A stretch of 64,000 nt of DNA. Source: Yinghuangia seranimata (GTDB lineage Bacteria; Actinomycetota; Actinomycetes; Streptomycetales; Streptomycetaceae). The stretch is taken from positions 248,001 to 312,000 of the forward strand of contig NZ_JASAOI010000010.1 of NCBI RefSeq assembly GCF_029953285.1. Direction: 5' to 3'. The notes beneath the pieces are model-generated. The model did not search any database. It saw only the letters and a program-made list of their open reading frames with translations, and was not told the DNA's origin. Shown here in pieces: positions 50,140 through 58,768 of this stretch. Position 1 is the first letter of the stretch. Every line of letters starts with the position of its first letter. The position numbers and the translations under genes are program-made.

Positions 50140-50862
50140 CTAGAACTCGCCCTTCCCCATCCGCGCCACCAGGTCGTCGAACAGCACCGCCCACGGTGTC
50201 GGCGGCGCGACCAGCGCACGTGCGGCGGCGAAGTTCTGGATCTCGGTGCGGGCCGCGGCGTAGGACGGGTGCGCGGTGACCGCCGGCACGTTCACGAGCT
50301 CGAACTGGGCGGCATAGTGCGCGGAGATGAAGAACCGGTGCCCGAACGGGTCGTACACCACGCGGCCGCCCTCGAGGAGCGCAGCGTTCTTGCCGTCGCG
50401 GATCGTGGGGACGTGCAGTTCGAAGTACGACGCGACCCGGTTGGGGTCGGCGGGCGCGAACTTGGTGGTGTGCTCGGTCGTACTGTTCGCCAGCCACGCC
50501 CAGTTCGCCCGGCCGCGGATGCCGGCGGTGGCCGCGGCGGGCGGCGCGCCGCCGTTGTAGGGGGCCTGCGGCAGCAGCGGGTCGACGGGCGCGCCCGCGT
50601 GCGAGGACCGGATCGGACTGCCGATGGAGGCGAGGAATCCCGGGCCGTCGCCGCCGCAGTAGGCGATCATGTCGTTCGTCCGGCCCTCGGTGTCGAGGGC
50701 CTGGAGCATCGCCTGCCGGCGCAGCATGTGGTCGGTCACGTCCGTGGCGAACATGTGCAGGTAGCCGAGGTCCCCGGTGTTCGCGTTGAGGACCGTCGGG
50801 TAGTCGATGCGGTTGGTGGTGCCCGTACTGGCCTGCGCGCAGCGGGTCAGGAACGCGCTCAT
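50140..50862 (-). CDS. Hypothetical protein, family not recognised
   Basis: A 240-residue protein. It is soluble, has no signal peptide or membrane helix, and is rich in Ala, Thr and Asn with three Cys. Segments NRIDYPTVLNANTGDLGYLH, MIAYCGGDGPGFLA and YDPFGHRFFISAHYAAQFEL suggest a folded, conserved protein rather than a spurious frame. GGCGAGG precedes the ATG. Upstream there is a 250-bp AT-richer gap shared with the divergent GtrA-like gene. I cannot assign a role. Confidence 0.6.
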   Translation of the reverse strand: MSAFLTRCAQASTGTTNRIDYPTVLNANTGDLGYLHMFATDVTDHMLRRQAMLQALDTEGRTNDMIAYCGGDGPGFLASIGSPIRSSHAGAPVDPLLPQAPYNGGAPPAAATAGIRGRANWAWLANSTTEHTTKFAPADPNRVASYFELHVPTIRDGKNAALLEGGRVVYDPFGHRFFISAHYAAQFELVNVPAVTAHPSYAAARTEIQNFAAARALVAPPTPWAVLFDDLVARMGKGEF

Positions 50863-51115
50863 GCGGCACCTCGCCTTCACGAGTGTGGAGGAACCGGACT
50901 GGACGGCACACAGTCTAGAAAGTCGGAATGATCGCCAATTCCCTTATCAGTAAGCCTTGTTCCACTCATTCGCTGACATTGGCGCAGTCGGTGGCAGCGT
51001 GCCCCAGGCAGTGATCCGCGCCACTCAGGCCCCAGCGATGTCACATCCGGGCCGGAATTCCTGTCATCCCTTGTGACCGCCGATCGCGGCGGGCCCGGAG
51101 GGATTGGGGACACCG

Positions 51116-51544
51116 ATGCGCCGCCACCTGCAGACCGCGAAGGCCTTCGCCCGGTTCGTCGTGTTCGGCGGCGGCGTGGGGCTGCTGTCGTCCGCCGCGC
51201 TCGTCGCCCTGTCCGCCTCGATGGGCGTCGCGGCCGCCAACGCCGTGGTCACGGTCCTCGGCACCTTGCTTGTGAACGAGCTTCACAGCCGTTTCACGTT
51301 CCGGCGGGGTGCGGCGGGGTGGAGGGTGCACCTGGAGTCGTCCGGCACGGTCGTGGTCGGCTACCTGCTGACGACCGCCGCGATGCTCGCGCTGGCGGCG
51401 GCCGCGCCGGACGCGGGGATGGCCGCCACACAGGCGGTGTACCTGGGGGCGAGTGCCCTCACCGGCATCGGGCGGTTCGTGGCACTGCGTCTGGTCGTGT
51501 TCGCGAACGCGCCCGGCCGCGCGGCGCTGGTGGCCGTGGCCTGA
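51116..51544 (+). CDS. GtrA-like membrane protein
   Basis: A 142-residue protein with four hydrophobic helices, FVVFGGGVGLLSSAALVAL, AAANAVVTVLGTLLVNEL, VVVGYLLTTAAMLALAAA and AVYLGASALTGIGRFVALRL, and the GtrA marker FTFRRG after the second helix. GtrA proteins assist transfer of lipid-linked sugars across the membrane for polysaccharide modification. ATG at 51116 has GGGGA upstream; a TTG 12 nt earlier is possible. It converges with mtnC. No glycosyltransferase is adjacent. Confidence 0.82.
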   Translation: MRRHLQTAKAFARFVVFGGGVGLLSSAALVALSASMGVAAANAVVTVLGTLLVNELHSRFTFRRGAAGWRVHLESSGTVVVGYLLTTAAMLALAAAAPDAGMAATQAVYLGASALTGIGRFVALRLVVFANAPGRAALVAVA

Positions 51545-51572
51545 CCGCACCGTCGCCGCCGGGCGCGGGGTG

Positions 51573-52376
51573 TCACCGTACGACGGGCCGGTCTCCCGTC
51601 AGGTCGACGCGGGCGAACGAGTCGGTCTCGGGGTGGGTGCCGACGCCGCGGTCGTAGTAGGGCTCTCCGGGGCGGCGGACGCCGACGGTGTGCCAGCCGG
51701 CCTCGCGGGCGGCGTCGAGTTCGTCGACGAGGTCCGACAGGAACACGATGCCGGACGGGGCGGCGCCGATCTCGGCCGCGATCGCGTCGTACGCGCCGGG
51801 GGTCTTCTTCGGGCCGGCGTTCTCGGTGTCGAAGTGTCCGGAGAACAGCGGCAGGAGCGAGCCTTCCGCGGAGTTCCCGAACCAGGCGAGCTGCGCGGAC
51901 ACGGAGCCGGACGAGAACACGTACAGCCGGTGTCCGGCGGCGTGCCAGGCGCGCAGTGCGGGGATGGCGTCGGGGTAGAAGTGCGAGGTGAGTTCGCCGG
52001 ACGCGAAGCCTTCCGCCCAGATGGCGCCCTGGAGGGTCTTGAGCGGGGTGGCCTTCTCGTCGCGGTCGAGCCACGCGTTGAGCGCGGCGACCACGGCAGC
52101 GGTGTCCGTTGCCGGTTCGGCCGCAGGGCCGGCCGCAGGGCCGGTCGCGGTGTCGGTCGCAGCGTCGGTCGCGGTGGCGGTGATGTGGTCGCGGACGGCG
52201 GCGACCGCGCGGGCGACGTCGGGTTCGGTGCCGCGTTCCTCGATGATCCGCGCGAAGTGCTTGCGGGAGTACGGGTAGAGCTGTTCGGTGATGAACCCGG
52301 TGGCGCTGGTGGTGCCTTCGATGTCGACGACGACGTCGAGCGGGTGTCCGGCCGTGCTGTGGTGCGGGACGGTCAC
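51573..52376 (-). CDS. mtnC: Acireductone synthase (2,3-diketo-5-methylthiopentyl-1-phosphate enolase-phosphatase)
   Basis: HAD-superfamily enzyme that enolises and dephosphorylates diketomethylthiopentyl phosphate to acireductone. The 267-residue protein has the nucleophile region [10 protein letters not shown] (Asp18, Glu20), FSSGSVSAQ and [18 protein letters not shown] stretch of about 20 residues ([14 protein letters not shown]) in the cap is low-complexity. The GTG overlaps the mtnD stop as GTGA, so mtnD and mtnC are translated together. Completes steps 3 and 4 of the salvage pathway with mtnD. Confidence 0.92.
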   Translation of the reverse strand: MTVPHHSTAGHPLDVVVDIEGTTSATGFITEQLYPYSRKHFARIIEERGTEPDVARAVAAVRDHITATATDAATDTATGPAAGPAAEPATDTAAVVAALNAWLDRDEKATPLKTLQGAIWAEGFASGELTSHFYPDAIPALRAWHAAGHRLYVFSSGSVSAQLAWFGNSAEGSLLPLFSGHFDTENAGPKKTPGAYDAIAAEIGAAPSGIVFLSDLVDELDAAREAGWHTVGVRRPGEPYYDRGVGTHPETDSFARVDLTGDRPVVR

Positions 52377-52963
52377 GCGGCGGACTCCGTGTAGCCGGCC
52401 CAGATGGCGTCGAAGTCCGGGAACCGGGCGGAGATGGGGTCGCCGGTGAAGTCGCCGACCCAGCCGTCCTCGTCGTGGAAGAAGCGGATGGCGGCGACGG
52501 ACGGCTCGGCGCCCATGTCGAACCAGTGGGTGGTGCCCTTGGGCACGGACAGCAGGTCGCCGGCCTCGCACAGCACCGCGTACACCTGTCCGTCGACGTG
52601 CAGGTAGAAGATGCCGGCGCCCTCGACGAAGAAGCGGACCTCGTCGTCGTCGTGGGTGTGCTCGGACAGGAACTTCTGGCGCGCGGCGGCGGCCTTCGCG
52701 GGCCACTCGGGGTCGTCGGACGGCTGGAGGCGGATGACGTCGACGAGGATGTAGCCCTCGGCGGCGGTGATGCGGTCGACCTCGGTGCGGTAGGCCTCGA
52801 TGACCTGCTCCTGCGTGGCGCCCGGCGCGAGCTCGGCGTCGGCGGTCCAGCGCTCGTAGCGGACGCCGATGGGGGCGAGCGCCTCGGCGATGCCCTCGGG
52901 GTCGGCGGTGCGCAGCACCGGCGTCGTGCTGTCGGCCTCGGGCCACACGGTCAGCAGGGACAT
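52373..52963 (-). CDS. mtnD: Acireductone dioxygenase
   Basis: Cupin metalloenzyme that oxidises acireductone to the 2-keto acid of methionine (Fe form) or an off-pathway product (Ni form). Of 196 residues, the metal ligands are His102, His104, Glu108 ([12 protein letters not shown]) and His146 (GTTHWFD). AAGGAG precedes the ATG at 52963, so the upstream in-frame start at 52993 is not used. A candidate -10 (TAGATT on the minus strand, 53037-53042) lies about 75 bp upstream of the start. Forms an operon with mtnC; mtnB and mtnA lie 13 kb away. Confidence 0.94.
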   Translation of the reverse strand: MSLLTVWPEADSTTPVLRTADPEGIAEALAPIGVRYERWTADAELAPGATQEQVIEAYRTEVDRITAAEGYILVDVIRLQPSDDPEWPAKAAAARQKFLSEHTHDDDEVRFFVEGAGIFYLHVDGQVYAVLCEAGDLLSVPKGTTHWFDMGAEPSVAAIRFFHDEDGWVGDFTGDPISARFPDFDAIWAGYTESAA

Positions 52964-53128
52964 CGGGTCACTCCTTTTCACCCTCACCGTCACCCTCGCG
53001 GAGGGTTGAACGCGCGCGGCGGGCCGCGCTGCCCCGAATCTACCTCCGGGGAGCGCGGCCGCCGAGTCCGTGGGCCGATCCGTTCACATGTCGGACACAA
53101 CCGGTCATGCGGCGCGTCCCGCGGCGGG

Positions 53129-53707
53129 TCACGAGGCCCGGGTGTAGCGGGTCAGGATCCCGCCGTCGGGGAACGTGCGGTGCTCGGTGAGGGTGAAGGC
53201 GGCGGGGTCGAACGCGGCGCCGCGGAACAGCGGGATGCCATCGCCGGCGAGGACCGGGTAGGTCTTGAGCAGCAGTTCGTCGATCTCGTCGTAGAGCGCG
53301 GCGGCGAGGGTGCCGCCGCCGGCGAGCCAGATGCCCTTGTCGCCGTCCTCGGCCTTGAGGGCGCGGACGGCGGCGACGGGTTCGTCGGCGACGAGGGTGA
53401 CGCCGGGGTCGGGGCTGTCGGTGATGCTCTTGGTGACGACGTACTGGCGCAGGTGCGGGTAGGGGCTGGCGATGCCGATCGCGAGGCCGGGGTCGTAGGT
53501 GGCCCGGCCCATGACGACGGTGTCGTACTGCGCGAGGGCGGCGGTGGTGCCGAGGGCGGCGTGGACGTGGGCGGGGATGGTCTCGGGGAGGTTCTCGAGC
53601 ATCCAGGCGGTGAGGTCCTGGTAGGCCATCAGAAAGTCCCAGGAGCCGTCAGGGGCGGCGATGTAGCCGTCGATGGAGTGGCTGACGAAGTAGGTGAGCT
53701 TGCGCAT
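53129..53707 (-). CDS. RibD C-terminal/dihydrofolate-reductase-like protein
   Basis: A 192-residue protein of the RibD_C/DHFR-like fold. MRKLTYFVSHSIDGYIAAPD, DTVVMGRATYDPGL and IWLAGGGTLAAALYDEIDEL are family hallmarks; NADPH binding is expected. It is not a typical folate reductase and many such proteins in actinomycetes are of unknown substrate. GGGAGA precedes the ATG. It lies between mtnD and a LysR gene on the same strand; an AT-rich 116-bp gap separates it from that gene. Confidence 0.88.
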   Translation of the reverse strand: MRKLTYFVSHSIDGYIAAPDGSWDFLMAYQDLTAWMLENLPETIPAHVHAALGTTAALAQYDTVVMGRATYDPGLAIGIASPYPHLRQYVVTKSITDSPDPGVTLVADEPVAAVRALKAEDGDKGIWLAGGGTLAAALYDEIDELLLKTYPVLAGDGIPLFRGAAFDPAAFTLTEHRTFPDGGILTRYTRAS

Positions 53708-53823
53708 GTGTCTCCCGTTGGCGCTCGGGTGCTTCGTGTCCCTGGTGGAGGCAGGCCGCCTTCAACCACGGCGACTTTAGTACTTCAGTTGCAGTGGTTT
53801 CAAGAGGCGGCTCGGTTCGGGTG

Positions 53824-54738
53824 CTATCCGGAGCTCGGACGCAGCCCGCACTCCTCCGCGTGGGCGATGAACGCGGCCGCCCGCTCGCCGGCCGCGCCGG
53901 GCCGCCACACCAGCGCTACCGCGCCGCGTACCGGCGGATCGAAGGCGCGCACCACCGTTCCGGGGTACTCCAGGTGCTCGCACAGGTCCCGGTACAGGAA
54001 CACCGAGCCCAGCCCGGCGCGCACGCACGCCACCCAGGCGGACCGCTCCTCCGCCTCCATCGCGACCCGCGGCCGGATGCCGGTGCGGGCGAAGAACGCG
54101 TCGATGTCGTCGCGCCGGCCGGAACCCGGCGGCGGCAGCACCAGCGGCAGGTCGTGCAGGTGCGCGCTGGTCAGGGTGTCGGGAAGGTCGACGCCCTGCG
54201 GCGACACCAGCACGACCTCGCGCACCCAGAAGCGGCGCGCGGCAAGGTCCTCGGGCACCGGCGCGGCGGCGACACCGACGTCCACCTCACCGGCGCGCAG
54301 CGACGCGAACAACGCCTCACGCGACGCCGAGCGGATCAGCCGGGTCTGGACGTGCGGGTGCCCGGCGACGAACGTCGGGATCAGGTGCGTACCGAGGTCC
54401 CCGGCGAGCGTGGGCGTGGCGGCGATGCGCAACGGCTGCTCCCCGTCCGCCGGATCCGCCCGCCCGATCCCCTCGAACGCGTGGACGTCGGCGAGGATCA
54501 CCCGCGCCAGCCGCACCGCACGCTCCCCCTCGGGCGACAGCACCGTCCCGCGGTTGGTGCGGGCCAGCAGCCGCGTCCCGACGTTGCGTTCGAGCTCCAG
54601 CAGCGACTTCGACAGCGCGGGCTGCGCGATGAACAACGCGGCCGCCGCCGCGGAGATCGACCCGTGCTCGGCCACCGCGACCAGCCGCCGCAACTGATGA
54701 ACAGTCAGGCGCGGGTCGGCGCCGAGGTCGTGGGCCAT
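53824..54738 (-). CDS. LysR-family transcriptional regulator
   Basis: A 304-residue LysR regulator with HTH elements LTVHQLRRLVAVAEHGSISA, QPALSKSLLELERNVGTRLL and TNRGTVLSPEGERAV. The effector domain runs LRIAATPTLAGDLGTHLIPT to WRPGAAGERAAAFI. ATG at 54738 precedes the HTH; longer frames are not credible. It is followed after 116 bp by the RibD-like gene on the same strand, which may be a target. Its upstream 311-bp gap contains a hairpin near 54832-54861. Confidence 0.9.
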   Translation of the reverse strand: MAHDLGADPRLTVHQLRRLVAVAEHGSISAAAAALFIAQPALSKSLLELERNVGTRLLARTNRGTVLSPEGERAVRLARVILADVHAFEGIGRADPADGEQPLRIAATPTLAGDLGTHLIPTFVAGHPHVQTRLIRSASREALFASLRAGEVDVGVAAAPVPEDLAARRFWVREVVLVSPQGVDLPDTLTSAHLHDLPLVLPPPGSGRRDDIDAFFARTGIRPRVAMEAEERSAWVACVRAGLGSVFLYRDLCEHLEYPGTVVRAFDPPVRGAVALVWRPGAAGERAAAFIAHAEECGLRPSSG

Positions 54739-55049
54739 GCGGACTCCGGTGGTGCGGGGGACCGAACAAGGCCCGCGTCGAGTGCGGACGCAGGCCGGAC
54801 GCCCATGGTGACGCGAGCGGCGGAAGGGCGCCAGGGGCGGCCCGGCACGACCGCGCCCCTGACCATCCGCCCGGCCGCGCCCCCGACCACCCGCCCGACA
54901 GGATCCCCCTGAGGCGTCCGAAGCATCGCGAACGGCGGTCCTGCCGTCGCCCAACCGCCGGTCCGGCGCCCCTCGTCCACGGACGGAAACGGTCTGACCG
55001 CCGCACGATCGACGAATCGGTAGCGGGGTCCTGACGAAGGCCGGGTCCG
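54739..55049. other. Intergenic gap between LysR and PASTA genes
   Basis: 311 bp without a gene. It holds a stem-loop, arms 54832-54839 and 54854-54861 with a 14-nt loop, that could terminate the PASTA gene transcript, and the LysR promoter region. Nothing else recognised. Confidence 0.45.
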
Positions 55050-55754
55050 CTAGGGGCACTTCTCGTCGAACTTCACGGCGCCGAGCCTGACCTTGTCGTT
55101 CGGCAACGGCGCGCCGGCCGGGGGGTTCTGGGTGCAGACCCGCCAGTGGTTCTCGACGATGATCGGCCGGTTGCCGCGCAGGTCGTCGGCGTCGACCTTC
55201 GCGATGCCGCGCAGGGCGTCGCGGACGACGTTGACGCTGCGGCCGACGACGTCCGGCATGATGCCGTCCGGGGCGGTCGGCGCGGTGGTCGGGACGGGTT
55301 CCGTCGGGCAGTGCTCGTTGGTGCGGACGACACCCAGGCGGACGGTGGTCTCCTTGTCGGCCTTGCCGGGGCCCGGAGTCTGGTCGCAGACCTGCCAGTT
55401 GCTGAGCAGGAGCTGGGTGCGGCCGCGGCCGAGGGCGTCGTGCGTCTTGATGAAGTGGTAGCCCGAGGACCACACCGCGTCGCGGGCCTTCTGCAGGTCG
55501 CGGCCGACGACGTCGGGGACGCCGCCCTTGGTCTGCTGCGGCGTCGCGGTGCGGGGCGCCGGCGCGGGTGGTGCGGCCGGCGGTGCGGGGCCCGCGGCCA
55601 GGGCCGAACCCGTCGGCCGGGGCGCGGGGGCGGCGACCGGGCCGGTCGCGGTGGTCGCGGCCGCGGGGGCGGTGCGGTTGTGGCGGCCGAGGCTGGGGAA
55701 GCTGCCGCGGTCGATGAGCGCCGCGACGATCAGGGCGAGGACGCCCAGCGCCAC
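55050..55754 (-). CDS. Membrane-anchored protein with two PASTA-like domains; start codon uncertain
   Basis: About 234 residues from GTG 55754: one N-terminal transmembrane helix (VLALIVAALI), an Ala/Pro-rich linker and two PASTA-like units, VPDVVGRDLQKARDAVW to NEHC and MPDVVGRSVNVVRDAL to the C-terminus, each with a Cys pair. PASTA domains bind peptidoglycan or beta-lactams. The reading frame stays open for 25 more codons upstream, encoding a plausible cytoplasmic tail (APDWWRDPKQRAAVV), but contains no ATG, GTG or TTG start before a stop, so the true start may be a rare codon or lie across a frameshift. No kinase domain. Confidence 0.72.
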   Translation of the reverse strand: MALGVLALIVAALIDRGSFPSLGRHNRTAPAAATTATGPVAAPAPRPTGSALAAGPAPPAAPPAPAPRTATPQQTKGGVPDVVGRDLQKARDAVWSSGYHFIKTHDALGRGRTQLLLSNWQVCDQTPGPGKADKETTVRLGVVRTNEHCPTEPVPTTAPTAPDGIMPDVVGRSVNVVRDALRGIAKVDADDLRGNRPIIVENHWRVCTQNPPAGAPLPNDKVRLGAVKFDEKCP

Positions 55755-55991
55755 GACGGCGGCGCGCTGCTTGGGGTCGCGCCACCAGTCCGGCGCGGAG
55801 GCTGCCAGCCGGTTGCGTTTGATAGCCGATCACCCCGCGGTAGAAGCGGTCTTCCTGTCCGGAGCATGCTCGGTGCCGCGCGCGATATGCGCCCCGTGCA
55901 CCACATGCGCCGTTTAGTGTGACGGCGATCGCACACGACAAGGCCAACTGTCGTGATTTGCCGGGTATTGATCGTTTCGGGTTCGGAAAGC

Positions 55992-56603
55992 TCAGCGGTC
56001 GAGGCCGAGTTCGAGCCGGGCGTACGCGAGCGCGTTCGCGACCCGGTCCGCGCGCTCCAGGCCCGGCGCGCCGATGACGATCTGGAGGGCGAACCCGTCG
56101 AGCATGCCGTGGAGGCGGGTCGTGAACGCGGTGCGGGCGGCCGCGTCCAACGGCGCCCACTCCCCCGCGTCGGCGCCCGCGTCGAGCAGGGCGGTCAGGT
56201 CGTCGGCCCAGACGCGCTCTATGTCGTATCCGGCCTGGAGGACCGCCTCGTCGCCGAGCGAACGGCCGTAGACCGCGACCCAGATCGTCCAGCGCGGGTC
56301 GGCGCGGCCGGTCGGGAGGTACAGGTCGACGTAGCCGGCCAGGCGCTCGTAGGCGGTCGCCTCACTCGCGAGGAGGGTGCGGCGGCGGGCGCCGAGCCGG
56401 TCCTCGCTCCAGCGCAGCGTCTCGACGAGCAGGTGGTCCTTCGACCCGAAGTAGTACAGGATGTGGCCGCCGCTGATGCCGAGGCGCTTGCCGAGCGCCG
56501 CCATCGTCATGGCGTCGAGGCCGCTCTCGGCGATCGCCTCGAGGGCCGCCTGGAGGACTACCTCGCGCGGCTGTTCGAGGCGCTTGCGCCGGGTCGGCGG
56601 CAT
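55992..56603 (-). CDS. TetR-family transcriptional regulator
   Basis: A 203-residue TetR-like repressor. The N-terminal HTH is clear: VVLQAALEAIAESGLDAMTM, ALGKRLGISGGHILYYFGSK, DHLLVETLRWSED. The C-terminal ligand domain has no recognised subtype. AGGAGC precedes the ATG. It follows agmatine deiminase and the urease relic on the same strand, so it is likely the operon regulator; the palindrome at 58750-58768 before the operon is a candidate binding site. Confidence 0.92.
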   Translation of the reverse strand: MPPTRRKRLEQPREVVLQAALEAIAESGLDAMTMAALGKRLGISGGHILYYFGSKDHLLVETLRWSEDRLGARRRTLLASEATAYERLAGYVDLYLPTGRADPRWTIWVAVYGRSLGDEAVLQAGYDIERVWADDLTALLDAGADAGEWAPLDAAARTAFTTRLHGMLDGFALQIVIGAPGLERADRVANALAYARLELGLDR

Positions 56604-56819
56604 GGGATGCTCCTGTCTTCGGTGCCGGTTCGTGCCGGGCGCGGCCCCGTCCCCACCCCGGGGCCACGCCGCGCACACTCGTCCGATCATCCGACCGGAC
56701 CTGTGGACAGTCCCCGACACGTGACCGCCCACCCTTGCTACACATCGCAATGGGAACCGCGCCCGCGGTGAGATAACCACAACATCGCGGGCGCGACCCC
56801 CCGCGCGGGACCGGCGGGG

Positions 56820-57872
56820 TCAGACGCGCGGCTGCTGCTGCGTGATGCAGTGGATGCCGCCGCCGTTGGCGAAGATCCCGCGGGCGTCCACGAGTTCGAC
56901 GGTGCGCCCGGGGAACAGCCGGGCGAAGGTCGCGGCGTTCTCCTCGTCGCGCGGGTCGTCGAACCCGCACAGCACCACGGCGCCGTTGCAGAGGTAGTGG
57001 TTGATGTAGCTGTAGTCGACCCAGCCGTGGCCGTCCTCCTCCAGCACGGTCGGGGCGGGGATCTCCACGACCTCCAGGCGCCGCCCACGCGCGTCGGTCG
57101 CGGCGCGCAGCAGCGCGGCGTTCTCGCGGCCGACCTCGTAGTCGGGGTGCGCGGGGTCGGGCTGCGTGTGGCACAGCACGACGCCGGGGCGCGCGAACGA
57201 CGCGACGATGTCGATGTGGCCGCGGGTGCCGTAGCGCTCGTAGTCGCGGGTCAGGCCGCGGGGCAGCCAGATGACCTTCTCCACGCCGAGGTAGGCGCGC
57301 AGTTCGGTCTCGACCTGCTCCTTGGTCCACTCCGGGTTGCGGCCCTTGTCGAGCTGCACGGTCTCGGTGATGAGGACGGTGCCTTCGCCGTCGACGTGGA
57401 TGCCGCCGCCCTCGTTGACCATCCGGGACGCGTAGCGCTTGGCGCCGGACAGCTCGATGACGTGCTCGGCGATGTCCTGGTCGCGGCCCCAGGCCGCCCA
57501 CTCCTGGGCGCCCCAGCCGTTGAAGACCCAGTCGGCGGCGGCCAGGTCGCCCCGGCCGTTGGTGAGGAACGTGGGGCCGATGTCGCGCATCCACGCGTCG
57601 TCGAGGGGGCGCTCGACGACGGTGAGCGGCTGCTGCACGTAGCGCTTGACGGTGTCGGCCTCGCCGAGGTCCGCGACCATGGTCACGGGCTCGTAGCGGG
57701 CGATGGTCTCGGCGACGCGGCCCCACGCGACGCGCGCGGCGTGCAGGTCGCCGTCGCCGTCGCCCGCCTCGCCGAAGGTCTCGTTGGAGGTGGGCCACGC
57801 CATCCAGGTCTGCTCGTGCTCGACCCACTCGGCGGGCATCGAGAAGCCGTCAGCGGCCGGGGTGATCGTCAT
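56820..57872 (-). CDS. aguA: Agmatine deiminase
   Basis: Hydrolyses agmatine to N-carbamoylputrescine and ammonia. The 350-residue protein has the family motifs MPAEWVEHEQTWMAWP, DDAWMRDIGPTFL, NEGGGIHVDGEGT, GHIDIVASFA and the catalytic Cys342 in NGGGIHCITQQQP. It lies 31 bp after the urease relic on the same strand. N-carbamoylputrescine amidase (aguB) is not seen in the window. The product ammonia and the former urease neighbour suggest the locus once scavenged nitrogen from guanidino compounds. Confidence 0.94.
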   Translation of the reverse strand: MTITPAADGFSMPAEWVEHEQTWMAWPTSNETFGEAGDGDGDLHAARVAWGRVAETIARYEPVTMVADLGEADTVKRYVQQPLTVVERPLDDAWMRDIGPTFLTNGRGDLAAADWVFNGWGAQEWAAWGRDQDIAEHVIELSGAKRYASRMVNEGGGIHVDGEGTVLITETVQLDKGRNPEWTKEQVETELRAYLGVEKVIWLPRGLTRDYERYGTRGHIDIVASFARPGVVLCHTQPDPAHPDYEVGRENAALLRAATDARGRRLEVVEIPAPTVLEEDGHGWVDYSYINHYLCNGAVVLCGFDDPRDEENAATFARLFPGRTVELVDARGIFANGGGIHCITQQQPRV

Positions 57873-57903
57873 GGTGGTGTTCCTTCGCGGTACTGGGTGA
57901 GGG

Positions 57904-58728
57904 TCAGGGGAAATACAGGCGGTTCGGCGACACCGACTCGGCCGGCCCGGACGTCACCGGAGCGCCGCCGAGCGTGACCAGGCCGGTGTCGGCGGCCACC
58001 CGGACCTCGGCGACGCGGTTGTTGAATCGCATCGCCGCGGGCCCGATGCCCCGCGTGCCGCGCACCCCGACGCGGCGCCGCTTGGTGGGCATGTGGTCGC
58101 CGCCGTTGTCGGCGGCCTGGCTGGTGAACGCGACCGACCGCTCCGCCGGGGCGGCGCCGTGCGCGCCGGGCTGCGGCCCGAACAGCACCGTCCCGGGCGC
58201 GTCGGTGCCGGGCGAGCCGGGGCCGGCCGTGGCGGGAGCCGCGAAGCCGCCGGCGCGCGAGCCTTCGGTGCGGCAGGCGCGGTCGGTCGGCGTGGGCAGC
58301 GCGCCGGCGCGCGAGCCTTCGGTGCGGCAGGCGCGGTCGGTCGGCGTGGGCAGCGCGCCGGCGCGCGAGCCTTCGGTGCGGCAGGCGCGGTCGGTCGGCG
58401 TGGGCAGCGCGCCGGCGTGCTCGGCGGACCGGACGGGGTCGGTGACGACGGCGAGGCGGGTCGCGTCGTCGAACACCGCTTCGACCTTGACCTCGCCGAC
58501 GATGTCGCCGACGCCGGGCAGGACGTCGTCGGGGCCGAGCACGGTGCGGGCGCGGTCGATCGCCTCGGCGAGGCGCACACCGTCACGGGCCGCCTCACAC
58601 ACGGTGTCCGCGATGAGGGCGTGGGCCTCGGGCACGTTGAGCCGCAGCCCCCGGGCCCGGCGGGCCCGGGCGCGCTCGGCCGCGGTGGAGATCAGCAGCC
58701 GGTCGCGCTCGGTCGGTGTCAGACGCAC
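57904..58728 (-). pseudogene. Urease relic: gamma subunit fused in frame to the C-terminal end of the alpha subunit
   Basis: A 274-codon open frame starting at a GTG with GGAGG upstream. Residues 1 to about 100 are a full urease gamma subunit (VRLTPTERDRLLI, RGLRLNVPEAHAL, VLPGVGDIVGEVKVEAVF). Residues about 185-274 match the last 90 residues of urease alpha (SVAFTSQAA, VRGTRGIGPAAMRFN, SPNRLYFP). The beta subunit and most of alpha, with all nickel ligands and the carbamylated Lys, are missing. The junction (about 106-160) is three exact copies of an 18-residue repeat. The frame is intact but cannot code an active urease. Heads the agmatine deiminase operon. Confidence 0.8.
58249..58410 (-). 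repeat. Three exact 54-bp tandem repeats at the urease deletion junction
   Basis: Identical units at 58249-58302, 58303-58356 and 58357-58410, followed by 8 bp of a fourth. Each is in frame and encodes the 18-residue unit starting AGALPTPTDRACRTEG. They lie between the gamma-subunit part and the alpha remnant, so they may mark the deletion or have arisen after it. Confidence 0.9.
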
Positions 58729-58749
58729 GGAGCCTCCGGTTTGCACGGC

Positions 58750-58768
58750 GTTCAATACGTGATTGAAC
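58750..58768 (-). promoter_or_regulatory. Perfect 7-bp palindrome upstream of the urease relic-aguA-tetR operon
   Basis: GTTCAAT (58750-58756) and ATTGAAC (58762-58768) flank ACGTG, 22 bp upstream of the first gene. A partial extra half, GCGTTCTAAAC, follows. Such palindromes near promoters are typical TetR operators; the operon-encoded TetR is the obvious candidate. Confidence 0.6.

Noticed and set aside
52964-53128. SAM-type riboswitch upstream of mtnD
   Set aside because: No SAM-box, SAM-II or similar core is recognisable in the leader; only a short ACCCTC/GAGGGT hairpin and a possible -10 are seen.
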